A DNA stretch of 35,810 nt, taken from Eubacteriales bacterium (GTDB lineage: Bacteria; Bacillota; Clostridia; Lachnospirales; Lachnospiraceae). The position numbers and the translations under genes are program-made. A model generated the notes under the pieces. It was not told the DNA's origin. It was given only the letters and a program-made list of their open reading frames with translations, and searched no databases. Of this stretch, positions 35,127 through 35,810 are shown piece by piece; the first letter of the stretch is position 1; every line of letters begins with the position of its first letter. The stretch covers positions 1-35,810 of the forward strand of contig JAUNDE010000018.1 of the NCBI GenBank assembly GCA_030526265.1, written 5' to 3'.

Positions 35127-35170
35127 GAGAGAAAGCGAATGGAAATCCAATCGCTTTCTCTCATTTTATC
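35127..35170. terminator. Terminator after GH13 gene
   Basis: GAGAGAAAGCGA (35127-35138) pairs with TCGCTTTCTCTC (35151-35162), with an inner TGGA/TCCA stem, followed by ATTTTATC. It may serve both converging genes. Confidence 0.9.
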
Positions 35171-35190
35171 TAAAGGGGTCAGTAATTATA

Positions 35191-35810
35191 TTATAAATCC
35201 TCGCATTTTTCTGTAGTGTAAACGACGCCTTCCTTCATAACAAATGCACAGTCAAGAAGTGCCATGTGATCTGTCATTAGATCTCGCTTCCATGCTGAAA
35301 TATCAGCTAGCTTACCAACTTCAATGGTACCGATCTTATCGTCTAACTGAAGAATTTCTGAGTTGACTCTGGTTGCTGCTTCCAAAGTACGGAATGGATC
35401 CATTCCGCTGTCTCTCCAGGCCTTGAATTCATAACCGCTCTCATAGTTGTTATGTGTTGCAACCATATCTGTTCCATAACCGAGTTTACATCTGGAATTA
35501 ACAATTACTTCACGTCCGGCCTGCATTCTCTCTTTGTAAAGTTCAAGTTTTTCCCGGTACTCAGGCTGTTTTGTCTGAATAGCAACTGGATCATAATGAA
35601 CTGCTTCTTCATATGGACAGAATGTAGGAACCACATATACATTATTCTCAACAATCATATCTTCTGTCTCTTTGTCCATCAGTGAGCAGTGCTCCATACC
35701 ATCGATACCGGCTTTGATGAGTTTCTGCTGAAGAGGCGCGCTGTAAACATGAGCGGTAAACCAGACTATTATGATACGATCGAAGGTCAGCACAATAACA
35801 TCCTGTATTT
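35191..35810 (-). CDS. Amidohydrolase C-terminal part, reaching the right window edge
   Basis: Minus-strand frame open from the window edge to TAA at 35191. From about base 35757 downward it reads TAHVYSAPLQQKLIKAGIDG, then MEHCSLMD and PTFCPYEEAV, the metal-ligand histidine and strand blocks of amidohydrolases, and ends with LGYGTDMV (metal-ligand Asp), AATRVNSEILQLDDKIGTIE and VGKLADIS, the typical C-terminal beta domain of this family (imidazolonepropionase/prolidase-like). The ~18 codons to the right (VIVLTFDRIIIVWF) do not look like the preceding barrel strand. The gene may be cut at about 35757 by a deletion or insertion, or simply continue beyond the window with a frame error. Substrate unknown. 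Confidence 0.6.
   Translation of the reverse strand, partial: IQDVIVLTFDRIIIVWFTAHVYSAPLQQKLIKAGIDGMEHCSLMDKETEDMIVENNVYVVPTFCPYEEAVHYDPVAIQTKQPEYREKLELYKERMQAGREVIVNSRCKLGYGTDMVATHNNYESGYEFKAWRDSGMDPFRTLEAATRVNSEILQLDDKIGTIEVGKLADISAWKRDLMTDHMALLDCAFVMKEGVVYTTEKCEDL

Overview
This looks like chromosomal DNA of an endospore-forming, low-to-moderate GC Firmicute, most likely a gut Lachnospiraceae relative (Blautia/Dorea/Ruminococcus-like; inferred from gene content and order, not from a marker search). Supporting signs are a yabP-yabQ-divIC-spoIIE-tilS-hpt-ftsH block, spoVG, a CotS-like protein, a T-box upstream of proS, a TPP riboswitch on a thiSFGHE operon, and strong AGGAGG-type ribosome binding sites. 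No rRNA, tRNA, CRISPR array, intact transposon or prophage was seen.

Region by region. 1-1.8 kb is a decayed accessory patch: the end of a nuclease/transposase-like gene at the left edge, a GrpB C-terminal fragment, a GIY-YIG gene broken by one extra base, a GNAT acetyltransferase and a ~100-bp hairpin-rich repeat-like element. 1.8-3.4 kb (minus) is a hydrolase/HAD phosphatase pair. 3.6-4.4 kb holds an intact ModE-like regulator beside a collapsed molybdate-binding lipoprotein gene. 4.5-10.5 kb (plus) is a tightly packed run: asnS, an OmpR-type response regulator, a VanS-like kinase, and a two-gene SbcD/SbcC-like (YhaO/YhaN-like) nuclease-ATPase module; the kinase and nuclease genes overlap by 83 bp. 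10.5-14.2 kb is the thiamine thiazole operon under a TPP riboswitch, converging on 14.2-17.5 kb (minus), a dnaD-dnaI-prs operon with a DnaA box upstream of its promoter. murC (minus) and spoVG (plus) diverge at 19 kb. 19.7-21.4 kb (minus) is a 2-hydroxyacid dehydrogenase with an RluA-type pseudouridine synthase. 21.4-25.7 kb (plus) is T-box-proS, cca and a CotS-like gene. 25.7-35.1 kb (plus) is hup-rqcP-yabP-yabQ-divIC, a membrane-domain-less spoIIE, tilS-hpt-ftsH and a cytoplasmic GH13 glycosidase. The right edge carries the C-terminal part of an amidohydrolase (minus) whose upstream part is not recognisable.

How the genes work together. Most are housekeeping: translation (AsnRS, ProRS, CCA enzyme, TilS, RqcP, RluA-type enzyme), primosome loading (DnaD/DnaI), cell wall (MurC), thiamine synthesis, purine salvage/PRPP (Hpt, Prs) and sporulation. 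The most unusual points are the two-component/mini-SbcCD cluster with a membrane-anchored short ATPase, the SpoIIE without its membrane domain in an otherwise conserved locus, a cca promoter embedded in the proS terminator, a SigE-like promoter plus a ribosome-binding-site-hiding hairpin before the CotS-like gene, and the molybdate locus reduced to its regulator. No clearly new multi-gene system was proven by reading alone; the nuclease-ATPase-kinase cluster is the best candidate.
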